This document shows, in pieces, positions 24,878 to 33,426 of a stretch of 37,894 nucleotides of DNA. The DNA is from Actinomadura sp. GC306 (GTDB taxonomy: Bacteria; Actinomycetota; Actinomycetes; Streptosporangiales; Streptosporangiaceae), in contig NZ_SMKM01000029.1 of the NCBI RefSeq assembly GCF_004348665.1, positions 1-37,894 on the forward strand. The letters run 5' to 3'. The translations under genes were made by a program, and so were the position numbers. The notes below the pieces were generated by a model. It did no database searches. It worked only from the letters and a program-made list of their open reading frames with translations, and had not been told where the DNA came from. Every line of letters starts with the position of its first letter. Positions within the stretch are counted from its first letter, which is position 1.

Positions 24878-26146
24878 TTATGGGTGCAGCCATGCGCGCG
24901 GTTCCCCGTAGGGGGTACCAACGGAACCGGCTCGACCGGAACCGACCACCACGTTCGCCACATCGCGCTGCATATCGACGATCTCGGATGTGATCGTCAC
25001 CTCGCACTCCACGAGGCTGTTCTCCCGGTCGTGGTGCATCTTCAACCCGAAGACATCCAGCAGCCGCCGCAGCGTCGGCTCAGGGAGTAGTTCCAGGTCG
25101 ACCGGTCCGGTCGGCAGCAGATCCAGCAGTTCGGGTGCCGGGCGGAGGGGTGCCGTCTCCTGGAGTTCCCGGAGCCTGGCCTGTTCTGCCTTCAGATCTG
25201 CGGCGATCTCGGCGGCGCGCTCGTTGACACGCTGAACGAGTGCCGGGGTCGGCTCCTCCAGGTTCTCCAGCGGATCGAGCACGCGCGCTTGCCGCCGGGC
25301 CAGGTCCTTGATCTTGGCTTTGGCCGTCGCGACCTGCCTCTGGTGCTCGTCCAGGTGCTCGCCGTCCAAATGGGCGAGAAGCGCCTGCAGGCGTTCGCGG
25401 CGGTGGGCACCGAAGATCTCGCGGTTGAAGAACTCGTTCAGCCCCTCCAGCAGAGGCTTTTCCCGCACCCGGATCACGGCGGGATGCCCGTCGGGCAGGT
25501 ACGCGCGCTTCGGGCTGCACACGTAGTAGGTGTGGCCGGAGTCCTGCTTGCCGAACATCCGCCGCCCGCACAGCCCACAAGCCATGTAGGACCTCAGCGC
25601 GAAGACCCGCCGAGGCTTCTTGGGCCTGCTCGGGCCACCGGAGCGACTCCGCGACCGTACGTTGTCGCGGGCGACCCGTTGCGCCTCGGTGAAGACCTCG
25701 ATCGTCACCAGGCCAGGGTGGGTGGGCTGCCCGGACCACACCCACGCCTCGGGCGGGTTGCTCCTACCGCCCGCCGAAGATGTGGCTTTGCGGTTCCACA
25801 CCATGTAGCCGGTGTACTTGGGGTTGCACAAGACGTCGCGGACCGAGGAGTAGGTCCACCTGCCCACGCTTCGGGACTTGGCCGTCGCGACTGGTGGCGG
25901 ACTCCGCTCCAGGTCGACGTTGAGACGGTCGGCGATCTCCTGGTATCCCAGGCGTTCATCTATCCGCATCTCGAAGATCGCTTGGACGACCGGGCCCCGC
26001 ACTTCGTCGGGGACCAGCACGTGCTTGGTGGCTCCCTGTTCGCGGCGCGCGGCCACCGGGTGAGGGACCTTCCTGGCCGCGTACCCGTACGGCGGCCGTC
26101 CGGTGTTTGAAGCCCTAGACCGCTCACGACTTGGAACACCCTCCAA
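24878..26146 (-). pseudogene. Large serine recombinase, catalytic domain missing
   Basis: The 422 encoded residues contain a recombinase domain (GRPPYGYA near residue 17, RDVLCNPKYTGYMVWNRK), a zinc ribbon (MACGLCGRRMFGKQ ... YYVC) and a coiled-coil region (about 265-330, HLDEHQRQVATAKAKIKDLARR), as in phage- and ICE-type large serine integrases. The N-terminal resolvase domain of about 150 residues with the catalytic Ser is absent. The only available start is a TTG at 26144-26146, with an in-frame stop four codons upstream, and the next gene begins 42 bp away on the other strand. It is therefore a truncated remnant and cannot catalyse recombination by itself. Confidence 0.82.
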
Positions 26147-26188
26147 TACGTAGAGTCACCGACCCTTCCGGAGGGCACATAGACGACT

Positions 26189-27427
26189 GTGAGGGAACTG
26201 AGCGGACCTGGGGATGCGGTCGACCGCGGCGAAGGGTTCGGCGAGCGGCTGCTGGGCCAGCTGCTGGATCGGGCACACGAGATGCCGCCGCAGCTCATCG
26301 CCCCCCTGGTGGCCGAGGAGATACGCGCGATCGGCGGCCGGGACATCTCGATCCTGCTGCAGGACTACGCCCAGCTCTCTCTGGTGCCGCTGCCGGGCAG
26401 GGGCCTCACCGACGGCGAACCACTGCGGCTGGAGGGGTCTCCGGCCGGGCGCGCGTTCCTGTCGGAGACCGTCGTCGAGCAGCCGCGGGACGACGGTGTG
26501 CGGATGTTCTTGCCGCTGCTGGACGGCAGTGACGAGATCGGCGTGATGGCCCTGACCCTGGACAGCGTCGATGACGACGACCGCCGGCTGCTGCGGCGGC
26601 TGGCCGGCCTGGTCGCCGACATGCTGGTCACCAAGAACCACTACACCGACCAGTTCCTGCGGACGCGACGACGCGAGCCGATGAGCGTGTCCGCGGAGAT
26701 CCAGTGGTCGCTGCTGCCTCCACTGACCATGACCACGCCGCAGGTCGCCGTCGCCGGCATCCTGGAACCCGCCTACAACGTCGCAGGCGACAGCCTCGAC
26801 TACGCCCTCAACGACGACGTCCTCCACCTCGCCGTGATCGACGCGATGGGACACGGCTTGAACGCCGCCGTACTGGCCACCGTCGCCGTGGGCGCCTACC
26901 GCCATGCCAGACGCGCCCAAGCCGGCCTCGCCGAGCTGTACGCGTTCATGGACACCGCCATCGACGCCCAGTTCGGCCCCGACCACTTCGTCACCGCACA
27001 GATGATGCGCCTCAACACCGGTACCGGCCACCTGGAATGGGTCAACGCCGGCCACCCCGCCCCGATGCTGATCCGCGACCACCGCGTCATCGGCGCCCTG
27101 GAAGGCACGAGCACCCTGCCCGTCGGCTTCGGCGGCTCGAAACCTGAGATCAACAGCGAGCGGCTCCGCCCCGGCGACCGCGTTCTGGCCTACACCGACG
27201 GCCTCGTCGAAGAGCACACCGCTGGCGGGGAACAGTTCGGCGAGGACCGCCTGATCGCCACCATCGAACGCGTCGGACCCGCCAGCGCGACCGTCCAGCA
27301 GATGGTGCGCGACCTCTCCCACACCCTCATGCGCGAACGAAGCGGGGTCACCAGCGACGACGCCACCCTCTTCCTCATCGAATGGCGCGGCGGAACCGCC
27401 GACCACCTCAGCAGACCACTCCTGTGA
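26189..27427 (+). CDS. GAF-PP2C (SpoIIE-type) protein phosphatase
   Basis: The protein is 412 aa. An N-terminal GAF-like sensor region (about 40-155) precedes a linker (LVTKNHYTDQFLRTRRREPMSVSAEIQWSLLPP) and a SpoIIE/RsbU-type PP2C domain (about 185-400). Metal-ligand motifs are AGDSLDYA, VIDAMGHGLNAAV and SDDATLFLIEW, and the conserved WVNAGHPAPMLI is present. Such enzymes dephosphorylate STAS anti-anti-sigma factors, thereby releasing sigma factors. STAS genes lie nearby (27.7, 30.9 and 36.6 kb). GTG start; the GGAGGG upstream is rather far, so the exact start is uncertain. It is transcribed divergently from the recombinase remnant. Confidence 0.88.
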   Translation: MRELSGPGDAVDRGEGFGERLLGQLLDRAHEMPPQLIAPLVAEEIRAIGGRDISILLQDYAQLSLVPLPGRGLTDGEPLRLEGSPAGRAFLSETVVEQPRDDGVRMFLPLLDGSDEIGVMALTLDSVDDDDRRLLRRLAGLVADMLVTKNHYTDQFLRTRRREPMSVSAEIQWSLLPPLTMTTPQVAVAGILEPAYNVAGDSLDYALNDDVLHLAVIDAMGHGLNAAVLATVAVGAYRHARRAQAGLAELYAFMDTAIDAQFGPDHFVTAQMMRLNTGTGHLEWVNAGHPAPMLIRDHRVIGALEGTSTLPVGFGGSKPEINSERLRPGDRVLAYTDGLVEEHTAGGEQFGEDRLIATIERVGPASATVQQMVRDLSHTLMRERSGVTSDDATLFLIEWRGGTADHLSRPLL

Positions 27428-27494
27428 CCGAAGATCCCGGGCCGGCCGGGTAGGGCGAGCGCCGAGCATGATGTGGTTCCTGCCCTCGGTCGCG

Positions 27495-27605
27495 TCAGGA
27501 GACGAAGGCGCCCGCCACGATGAGCGCGCAGACGAGGGCCACCGCAATGGCCATGCCGCTGATGAGACCCATCATCAGCCGCAGATAATCGTCTTTCATG
27601 GTCAT
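27495..27605 (-). CDS. Very small single-pass membrane protein
   Basis: A 36-residue peptide, MTMKDDYLRLMMGLISGMAI followed by AVALVCALIVAGAFVS: a short charged start, then one hydrophobic helix. An AGG is placed about six to eight bases before the ATG. Function is unknown. Similar tiny hydrophobic proteins are often missed in annotation. The open frame extends upstream, but that part is Arg-rich and looks non-coding. An alternative start is the Met at position 3. Confidence 0.42.
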   Translation of the reverse strand: MTMKDDYLRLMMGLISGMAIAVALVCALIVAGAFVS

Positions 27606-27709
27606 CGGGCACCTGTCGTCCTGGTCACGGTCGTCGAGCCCGGAGTGCGAGCCGGTCCCGCGCGGACGCCGAACCGCCCGTCGGGAGGCGGCGCACGGCG
27701 TGATCGCCG

Positions 27710-28108
27710 TCATGCGGCGAGTTCGGTGTGGAGGTCCGGGGCCGGGTAGAGGGGCAGGGCGCGGTCGAGCGCGGTGACGCGGAGGAGCGCGGCGACCTGA
27801 TGGCCGGGGGCGACGAGCCGGAGCGTGATGCCGAGTGCGGCGGCGCGGCGCTGGATGCCGACCAATACGGCCAGTCCGGCCGCGTCGGCGGACGCCACCT
27901 CCCCCAGATCGAGGATCAGGAGTCGGCCGCTGCGCCGCAACGCGCCGATCAGGTGCTCGCGCAGTGCCGGAGCGGCGGCGCCGTCCAGGGCCTCCGACAA
28001 CGCGACGATGGTGTGGCCAGGGCGCTGGCGGGCGGGCATCCTCACCTCGTCGGGGGCCCGGACCAGACTTCGGGCAGCCGACGTGGGGATGGTGATAAGA
28101 GCGGTCAT
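27710..28108 (-). CDS. STAS-domain protein (anti-anti-sigma type)
   Basis: The protein is about 132 aa. One STAS domain: HTIVALSEALDGAAAPALREHL, LLILDLGEVASADAAGLAVLVGI and LRLVAPGHQVAALLRVTALD. The ATG at 28106-28108 is preceded by GGAG six bases upstream. The phosphorylation loop, usually D-S-S/T-G, reads D-A-A-G, so no Ser or Thr is available; it may be constitutively active or act in another way. It is encoded with DUF5994 and LapA-like genes in the same direction. Confidence 0.82.
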   Translation of the reverse strand: MTALITIPTSAARSLVRAPDEVRMPARQRPGHTIVALSEALDGAAAPALREHLIGALRRSGRLLILDLGEVASADAAGLAVLVGIQRRAAALGITLRLVAPGHQVAALLRVTALDRALPLYPAPDLHTELAA

Positions 28109-28166
28109 GGCGATCTCCGATCGCAGATGGTCCATACTGCCGGACGACCCGGGGCGGCGGGCCGGA

Positions 28167-28745
28167 TCAACGTGCCGCGAACTCTTCTCGGAGTCGCCCG
28201 CCCTCGGACTCCCAGGCGCTCTCCGAGCTGTCCGAAGTGCCAGCCCGGTTCGTCCGGCCGGGTGGTGAGGCGAGGGCGGCCAGCAGGTCAGGGGTGTGCA
28301 GGAGGTTGTGAGGGTGGGACGCCAGCTCCATCGACGCCTCGGCTTCCTCCCGGGGCGTGGCGGCCGGGACGGTGAACAGGTCCACACGCCGGCCGTCGGC
28401 GTAGATGGCGGTCAGCAGCCCGGAGGGCAGGGAGTCGAACCAGCTCAGCCGCACCACCCGGGTGTCGGCCGGGCCGTCGATGCGCAGCCGTCGGGGACGG
28501 CTGTCCCAGTCGTCCGCCCGGAGCATGACGTGGGTGATGAGGCGGTGGTCGTCGATGGGACCGTGGTCCTGCAGGGCCAGGATCAGGCCGGGCAGTTCCG
28601 CGACCGGGTCGGCGGACCGGGGCCACCAGCCGCCGTCCAGCAGGGGACGCGCGGAGCGCGGAGGGGCCGCGGGGCGCAGCAGCAGCCGTGGCGTCGAGGG
28701 CGGTGACAAGCTGATCGTGGTGCGGCGTTCGGCGGTGGTCCACAT
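28167..28745 (-). CDS. DUF5994 family protein (copy 1)
   Basis: The protein is about 192 aa. Family hallmarks are GGWWPRSADPVAELPGLILAL, the DDWDSRPRRLRIDGPADTRVVRLSWFDSL block and ADGRRVDLFTVPA. DUF5994 proteins are common in actinomycetes and have no known function. The start is the ATG at 28743-28745 (MWTTAERRTTISLSPP). It lies 58 bp upstream of the STAS gene on the same strand. A paralogue occurs at 34725-35297 with near-identical motifs. Confidence 0.8.
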   Translation of the reverse strand: MWTTAERRTTISLSPPSTPRLLLRPAAPPRSARPLLDGGWWPRSADPVAELPGLILALQDHGPIDDHRLITHVMLRADDWDSRPRRLRIDGPADTRVVRLSWFDSLPSGLLTAIYADGRRVDLFTVPAATPREEAEASMELASHPHNLLHTPDLLAALASPPGRTNRAGTSDSSESAWESEGGRLREEFAAR

Positions 28746-28792
28746 GGCAGGCGCCTTTCTTGGCTTCCGATCGGTGCGGCGGCTGGGGGTGC

Positions 28793-29167
28793 TCAGCGGA
28801 GGCGCTTGCGGGTCAGCGGGCGCAGTTGCGTGAGGCGGGCGGACCCCAGGATCAGGGTGACCGCGATCCCGGCGGCCATGGCGGCCATGAGCACGACCGC
28901 CAGCGGCAGGACGCCGCTCAGCCCGGCGAAGGAGATCCGCACATCGCCGGTATTGCTCACCAGGAGCACCATGAAGAGGACCGAGATGGCCGCGACGGCC
29001 CACAGCTCTGACCACACCACGCTGGTGCGGACCGCCGTCACCGTTCGCTGCGCAGGTGGCTGCTTGCGCCGATCGGGGAGCCTGGGGCCAGGTGGGTTGA
29101 GCTGGGACGCTGAACCGGTCTGACCGGTGCGCCCGTTGGCGCGCGGCCTGTGCGAGGTCTGCATCAC
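28793..29167 (-). CDS. LapA-like (DUF1049) membrane protein
   Basis: The protein is 124 aa with two hydrophobic helices (about 52-72, ELWAVAAISVLFMVLLVSNT; and 84-108, GVLPLAVVLMAAMAAGIAVTLIL). They are separated by the short GDVRISFAGLSG hairpin and followed by a basic tail RPLTRKRLR. This fits the LapA/DUF1049 fold. The N-terminus is polar and Pro/Arg-rich. It is the first gene of the minus-strand STAS/DUF5994 cluster. Confidence 0.72.
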   Translation of the reverse strand: MMQTSHRPRANGRTGQTGSASQLNPPGPRLPDRRKQPPAQRTVTAVRTSVVWSELWAVAAISVLFMVLLVSNTGDVRISFAGLSGVLPLAVVLMAAMAAGIAVTLILGSARLTQLRPLTRKRLR

Positions 29168-29594
29168 TCCCCCTCTCAGGGGGGCGGCCGGTGTGGCGGA
29201 TCAACCCTCAGAACAGGATGCCGTCGTTTACCGGATACTTTTTATTCTACTCGACTATTCGCCGATATACGGAAAACGCACATAGTTTCTGAGCGCTTCA
29301 CTCACGCATCGTAACCGCCGACGCCGGAGTACGAGAAACCCGCCCCCACTTCTGCTGTATTCCGGTCGAGGCGACGGGCTACCAGCGCGAGTGATGGGTT
29401 TATGCATGGATTGACCGTGTCCGTCCTCGGGCCGTCGCGCTTGCTGGACGCAGCCGGCCAGCACCCCGGGAGAGGTCGGGCCGGACGCGACGCTACGGCC
29501 GGACCGCCGGCCCGGCACCGGCGGCGAACGCCAGCTCGCCCGCCGCTGACGCGGCCCGCCGCTGACGCGGCCCGGCGCGGGGGCGGCCCGGACG
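29168..29594. other. Intergenic with AT-rich promoter-like core
   Basis: The stretch 29225-29295 is much richer in A+T than its surroundings and lies upstream of the minus-strand LapA-like/DUF5994/STAS cluster, so it probably carries that promoter; no clean -35/-10 pair stands out. From 29402 the plus strand encodes MHGLTVSVLGPSRLLDAAGQ, which resembles the first residues of a BTAD/SARP regulator and then degrades, possibly a gene remnant. Confidence 0.4.
29539..29570. repeat. Tandem 16-bp repeat, two copies
   Basis: CCCGCCGCTGACGCGG occurs twice head to tail (29539-29554 and 29555-29570), just downstream of the YihY-like gene. It has no evident function. Confidence 0.85.
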
Positions 29595-30581
29595 TCAGTC
29601 CGGGTCATCGCGTCGAGGCGGATCGAACTCCACGTCGACGTTCTCGAAGCCTTTGTGACGTTCGGTCTCGGCGTAGGAGGTGTAGGCGCGCCGGTCCCCG
29701 GCGGTCAGCTCGACGTTGTCGGTGAAGGGCGTCAGGAGGCTGCGGGGCCACAGCCGCTGCTCCCGGACGACGTTGATCTCGGCGCTCAGCACGAAGGTGA
29801 CCGCGCCCAGATAGATCCACGTCAGTAGGCCGAGGACGATCCCGAACATGCCGTAGGTGGCGCTGGCGCCCTTGAGCATGTGACCGAGCAGGAACGTGCC
29901 GGCCCACTGAATGACCTGCCATACCAGCGCCGCGGTGATCGCCCCCGTCCGGACCTGCGCGATGGTGAGCCGCCGGGCGGTCAGCACCCGGAACGCCACG
30001 GTGAACAGCACGACGTTGACGGCGACGGCCACCAGGATCGCCACCGCCCGCACACCGGCGCCGCCGCCGAGAACCCCACCGGATGCGGTCACCGCCGACA
30101 GCAGCGTGGTCACCAGGATCACCGCGCCACCGAACGCCAGCAGCGCCAGGCTGCGCACCCTGGCGGCGAAGGGGTTCGGCCGCGAGTTGCGCGGCACCCC
30201 CCACATCTTGTTCAGGGCGTTCTGTGCAGCCTGTACGACGCCCAGGCCGCCGTACAGGCTGCCTATGGAACCCGTGGCCAGGGCCAGGATGCTTCCTTGA
30301 AAGCTATGGATGTTCGCGCCGATCTGGTCCCCGAGGACCGGGAACTGCGCGAGCGCCGAATCCAGTACACGTTGCTGCAGATCCGGGTTGTCCTCCAACG
30401 CGAACCCCAGAGCGGTGACCAACAGCAGCAGCAGCGGGAACAGCGACACGAACCCGTAATAAGTGATCAACGCCGTGAGGTACGCGCCCTGGTCGTCCAC
30501 GAACTTGTACACCACCGCCAGCGGCAGTCCCGCCCAGCGATGCCGCCTCTGATAGGCGTCCACGCGGCCGACCACTCCCAC
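29595..30581 (-). CDS. YihY/BrkB family inner-membrane protein
   Basis: The protein is 328 aa with about six membrane helices. Family features include ALITYYGFVSLFPLLLLLVT, the NALNKMWGVP motif, LTIAQVRTGAITAALVWQ, GTFLLGHMLKGASATYGMFG and the WIYLGAVTFVLSAEINVV helix. YihY/BrkB proteins are common integral membrane proteins with no settled role. The C-terminal tail is acidic. It is transcribed divergently from the STAS gene at 30883. Confidence 0.9.
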   Translation of the reverse strand: MGVVGRVDAYQRRHRWAGLPLAVVYKFVDDQGAYLTALITYYGFVSLFPLLLLLVTALGFALEDNPDLQQRVLDSALAQFPVLGDQIGANIHSFQGSILALATGSIGSLYGGLGVVQAAQNALNKMWGVPRNSRPNPFAARVRSLALLAFGGAVILVTTLLSAVTASGGVLGGGAGVRAVAILVAVAVNVVLFTVAFRVLTARRLTIAQVRTGAITAALVWQVIQWAGTFLLGHMLKGASATYGMFGIVLGLLTWIYLGAVTFVLSAEINVVREQRLWPRSLLTPFTDNVELTAGDRRAYTSYAETERHKGFENVDVEFDPPRRDDPD

Positions 30582-30774
30582 ACGGCTCTTCTTCCCCCAT
30601 CAGCGCGCCCCCAACGCTCGACCGCCCGGTTCGGGCGCGGGCCGTCTCCTGCCCGGTCGGCGACGTCCGGCGGCAGTAGCCGCGCCTCGGCCTCGTAGTG
30701 CAGGACGTTCAGGTCCGGTACGGCATGACCGTCCCCTGGGCATCATGCGAGAGGTCTGGACCCGATCGCAGGGT

Positions 30775-30799
30775 TAGACCGCAGGTCGTGAGCGGTCTA
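30775..30799. repeat. Perfect inverted repeat upstream of STAS gene
   Basis: TAGACCGC (30775-30782) and GCGGTCTA (30792-30799) are perfect 8-bp arms around a 9-base loop. The site lies 84 bp upstream of the STAS gene start at 30883, in the divergent region shared with the YihY-like gene, so it may be an operator or a leader hairpin. Confidence 0.6.
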
Positions 30800-30882
30800 T
30801 GCTGCGTGCGACGGCGGTAATCGTCTGTCCGGCCGCTCCAGACCCTGGCGGCGTAGGTGCATACGCTCCAGGGAAGGTCGTC

Positions 30883-31407
30883 ATGACGGCATTCGAATCC
30901 TCGCCCCCATCCTCCGTTCCACAGAAAACGCGGGCGGGTCTGGACACCACGGCCGGCGACCGCGGCCGAGCCGGGGCGCCGGTCAGTCTCCGGCGGACGG
31001 ACGTCGAGTGCGGTGCCGGGTCGACGGCGACGCTGCTGGCACTGGCCGGGGAGATCGACGCGTCCAACAGCAGCTGGCTGACCGTCCGGCTCAACACCAT
31101 GATCACCAGCGCGTCCACCGGCCACGGCCGCACCGCGCCGAGCAGCGGTGTGGTCATCGACCTCACGCGCCTCAGGTTCTGCGACGCCAGCGGCATCACG
31201 GTCCTGGTCAAGGCTTTCAAACACGCCCGGAATCAGCGGCTGGTCCTGAGCATGGCCGGAGCCACGGGGCGGGTCGATCGCGTCCTTCGCCTCACCGGCA
31301 TCGGCGAGGTCATCAGCCTGCATCCGAAGCCGGCGGACGCGTTGGCGGCGCTGCGCCGACGTGACGATCGCACGGCTCAGCACCCGGAAAGCGCCCTCGA
31401 CGGCTGA
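30883..31407 (+). CDS. STAS-domain protein (anti-anti-sigma type)
   Basis: The protein is about 174 aa. The STAS core runs from LLALAGEIDASNSSWLTVRL through VIDLTRLRFCDASGITVLVKAF to VLRLTGIGEVISL. The ATG at 30883-30885 follows GGGAAGG (30871-30877). A polar N-terminal extension of about 45 residues precedes the domain. The phospho-loop reads D-A-S-G, with Ala where SpoIIAA and RsbV carry the phosphorylated Ser; the next residue is Ser. Confidence 0.82.
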   Translation: MTAFESSPPSSVPQKTRAGLDTTAGDRGRAGAPVSLRRTDVECGAGSTATLLALAGEIDASNSSWLTVRLNTMITSASTGHGRTAPSSGVVIDLTRLRFCDASGITVLVKAFKHARNQRLVLSMAGATGRVDRVLRLTGIGEVISLHPKPADALAALRRRDDRTAQHPESALDG

Positions 31408-31609
31408 CCTGCCCAGTGCTCCGGTTGGAGGCGCTTGGCTGGGCGTACGACGTGCGCTGGCCCACCGCGGCCCGGATCGCTGCACGACGCCGCGCGGCCA
31501 CGACCGCGGCCGAGAACCCATCGGCCCGTGAAGCCCGCGGCGTACCGGGCGTCACCTGCCGAGCGGGCAGGCATCCGGGTGCTCGTTCGTTCCCGTCATC
31601 GTTTCGCGG

Positions 31610-32377
31610 TCAACCGTGGTCGGCGCGGCGGCCGGGATCGTGTGGCGGGTGCAGGAAGCCCATCACGGCGGGGTCGTCGTCGATGACGGCCAGCGCGAGG
31701 TCGGCGAGTTTGCGGTTGGTGTCGCGGGCCTGGGCGCGCAGAGCGGCGAAGGCCTGATCGAGTGAGGTCTGGTGGCGCTCGGCGAGCATGCCCTTGGCCT
31801 GCTCGATGATCACACGGCTGTTGAGCGCGATCTGCAGTTGCTGTGACAGCAGCTGATGTTCGCGGGCCGCGCGTTCGCCCAGGATGCCGATGGTGGCGAC
31901 GTCGGCCATGGCCTGCCCCAGCGACTGGACCGTGGTCGCCTCGTCGACGGCCAGGACCGTGGAGGGGGCGGTGAACAGGTTCATCGCGCCGATGATCCGC
32001 TCTCGCATCCGCATCGGCAACGCCACCACCCCGCCGTAGCCGGCGTCGAGGGCCGCGGCGCTGAACAGCGGCCACCGGGAGGCTTCGGCGGCGAGGTCGG
32101 CGACCCTGACGGGCCGGCCGGTGGCGAAGCAGTCCAGACAGGGGCCCTGCCGGGCTTGGAGTTGGAACAACTCCAGCAGCCGGGTCTGTTCGGTAGAAGC
32201 CGCGATCACCTGTAGCTCGTCGGCCTGGTCGGTGAGCAGGATCCCGGCCGCCTCCACCTTCAGCAGTTCCACGCAGCGCTCGGCCAGCCGGTGCAGGAAC
32301 TCGATGAGATCGAAGTCGACCACCAGGGTGTCGGCCAGCTCGACGAACACCTCAGCGAGTCGTTGTTGCTGTGGCAT
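31610..32377 (-). CDS. GAF-ANTAR transcription antitermination regulator
   Basis: The protein is 255 aa. The GAF domain (about 20-150) includes LLKVEAAGILLTDQ, QARQGPCLDCFATGRPV and RMRERIIGAMNLF. The C-terminal ANTAR domain (about 170-225) has QLQIALNSRVIIEQAKGMLA and SLDQAFAALRAQARDTNRKL, the RNA-binding three-helix fold that prevents termination at paired hairpins. Signal and target RNA are unknown. It is followed in tandem by a second gene of the same type lying 100 bp upstream in transcription order. Confidence 0.87.
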   Translation of the reverse strand: MPQQQRLAEVFVELADTLVVDFDLIEFLHRLAERCVELLKVEAAGILLTDQADELQVIAASTEQTRLLELFQLQARQGPCLDCFATGRPVRVADLAAEASRWPLFSAAALDAGYGGVVALPMRMRERIIGAMNLFTAPSTVLAVDEATTVQSLGQAMADVATIGILGERAAREHQLLSQQLQIALNSRVIIEQAKGMLAERHQTSLDQAFAALRAQARDTNRKLADLALAVIDDDPAVMGFLHPPHDPGRRADHG

Positions 32378-32477
32378 GGCTGCTCAATCCGTTTCCTCGG
32401 CCCAGTGGCTGGGGGTCCTGTCGTGTGATGTCGTCTCTCGTAGACCGCAGTGGTCATCGTGTCGATCCATCGTGTCG

Positions 32478-33152
32478 TCACCCGTCGGGAAGGTCGTCGG
32501 GATGGAACCGCAGCCGCCGGTCCACCACCTGGCGGGCTAGCCGGGCCAACGGGACGCCTTCGGTGAAGGCGCGGGCGCGCAACGCCGCGAACGCGTCCTG
32601 CAGACCCACGCCGAGCTGGACGGCGACCATCCCGGTCGCCTGATACACCTCGATCCTGCCCTCGCCCGGCCCGCCCAGCGGCCAGGCCCCCTGATCCGAG
32701 GTCGTGCCGTCGGGCGAGGTCCGGCCCGCGGTCAGCATCACCGCCACCGCCGTCCGGCACAGCGTCACGGCGTCGGCGACCTGCTCCGCGGTCAGCGGTC
32801 CCGGCCTGACCCGGTACAGGGTGAGAGTGCCCAGCCGGATCGCCCCCACCTGCAGCGGGAAGGCGAACATCGCCCGTACCCCGGCCGCCGCGGCCACCGG
32901 CGCGAACACCGGCCACCGGGAGGCGCCGGCCAGCGAGGACACATCGGCGACCAGCACCTGGCCGCCAGAGGCACCGGCCTCGATGCCCGGACCTTCCCCC
33001 AGGGTGAACTGCTGCTCCTCCAAGAGCGCGGCCACCGCATCGGTGGCGTGCGCCCGCTGCCGGCGGTCCGGCCGGGCCGCCACCGACACCGCCGACCCGT
33101 CCACCTCCACCGCCGCCACGGCCGCCTGGCACACATGCGCGGCCGTTACCAT
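32478..33152 (-). CDS. GAF-ANTAR regulator, divergent ANTAR
   Basis: The protein is 224 aa from the ATG at 33152. The GAF domain (about 1-135) contains FTLGEGPGIEAGASGG, SRWPVFAPVA and VRAMFAFPLQVG. The C-terminal segment EVYQATGMVAVQLGVGLQDA and AFAALRARAFTEGVPLARLARQVVD is an ANTAR-like helical region. Coding-like sequence (ARAARLWELVAGCADGE) runs in frame upstream of this ATG to a TGA near 33222 without an ATG/GTG/TTG start, so the true N-terminus is uncertain. Confidence 0.78.
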   Translation of the reverse strand: MVTAAHVCQAAVAAVEVDGSAVSVAARPDRRQRAHATDAVAALLEEQQFTLGEGPGIEAGASGGQVLVADVSSLAGASRWPVFAPVAAAAGVRAMFAFPLQVGAIRLGTLTLYRVRPGPLTAEQVADAVTLCRTAVAVMLTAGRTSPDGTTSDQGAWPLGGPGEGRIEVYQATGMVAVQLGVGLQDAFAALRARAFTEGVPLARLARQVVDRRLRFHPDDLPDG

Positions 33153-33426
33153 CTCACCGTCCGCACACCCGGCGACCAGCTCCCATAACCGGGCCGCCCG
33201 CGCCTCGCCCGCTGTTGGTATAGCCGCTCACCGCCTCCGCTGTCCGAAGCGACCGGATGGCCACACCCTGAACCCAGCGTCGCACAGTCTCGGCACCGCG
33301 AGGCGATCGGCTCTGCTGTTGGGCGCTGCTCGGATCGCCTGTGTCGGCGTCTCGCGCCAGTGAGTTTCGCTGGAAGTAATCGGCGGGCGTTTCTCGGGAA
33401 TGCTCGCCCGTATGGGAGAGGACAGT

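Noticed and set aside
26156-27547. 463-aa minus-strand frame opposite the PP2C phosphatase
   Set aside because: It is the mirror frame of a strongly supported gene and is His/Gln/Gly-rich without domains.
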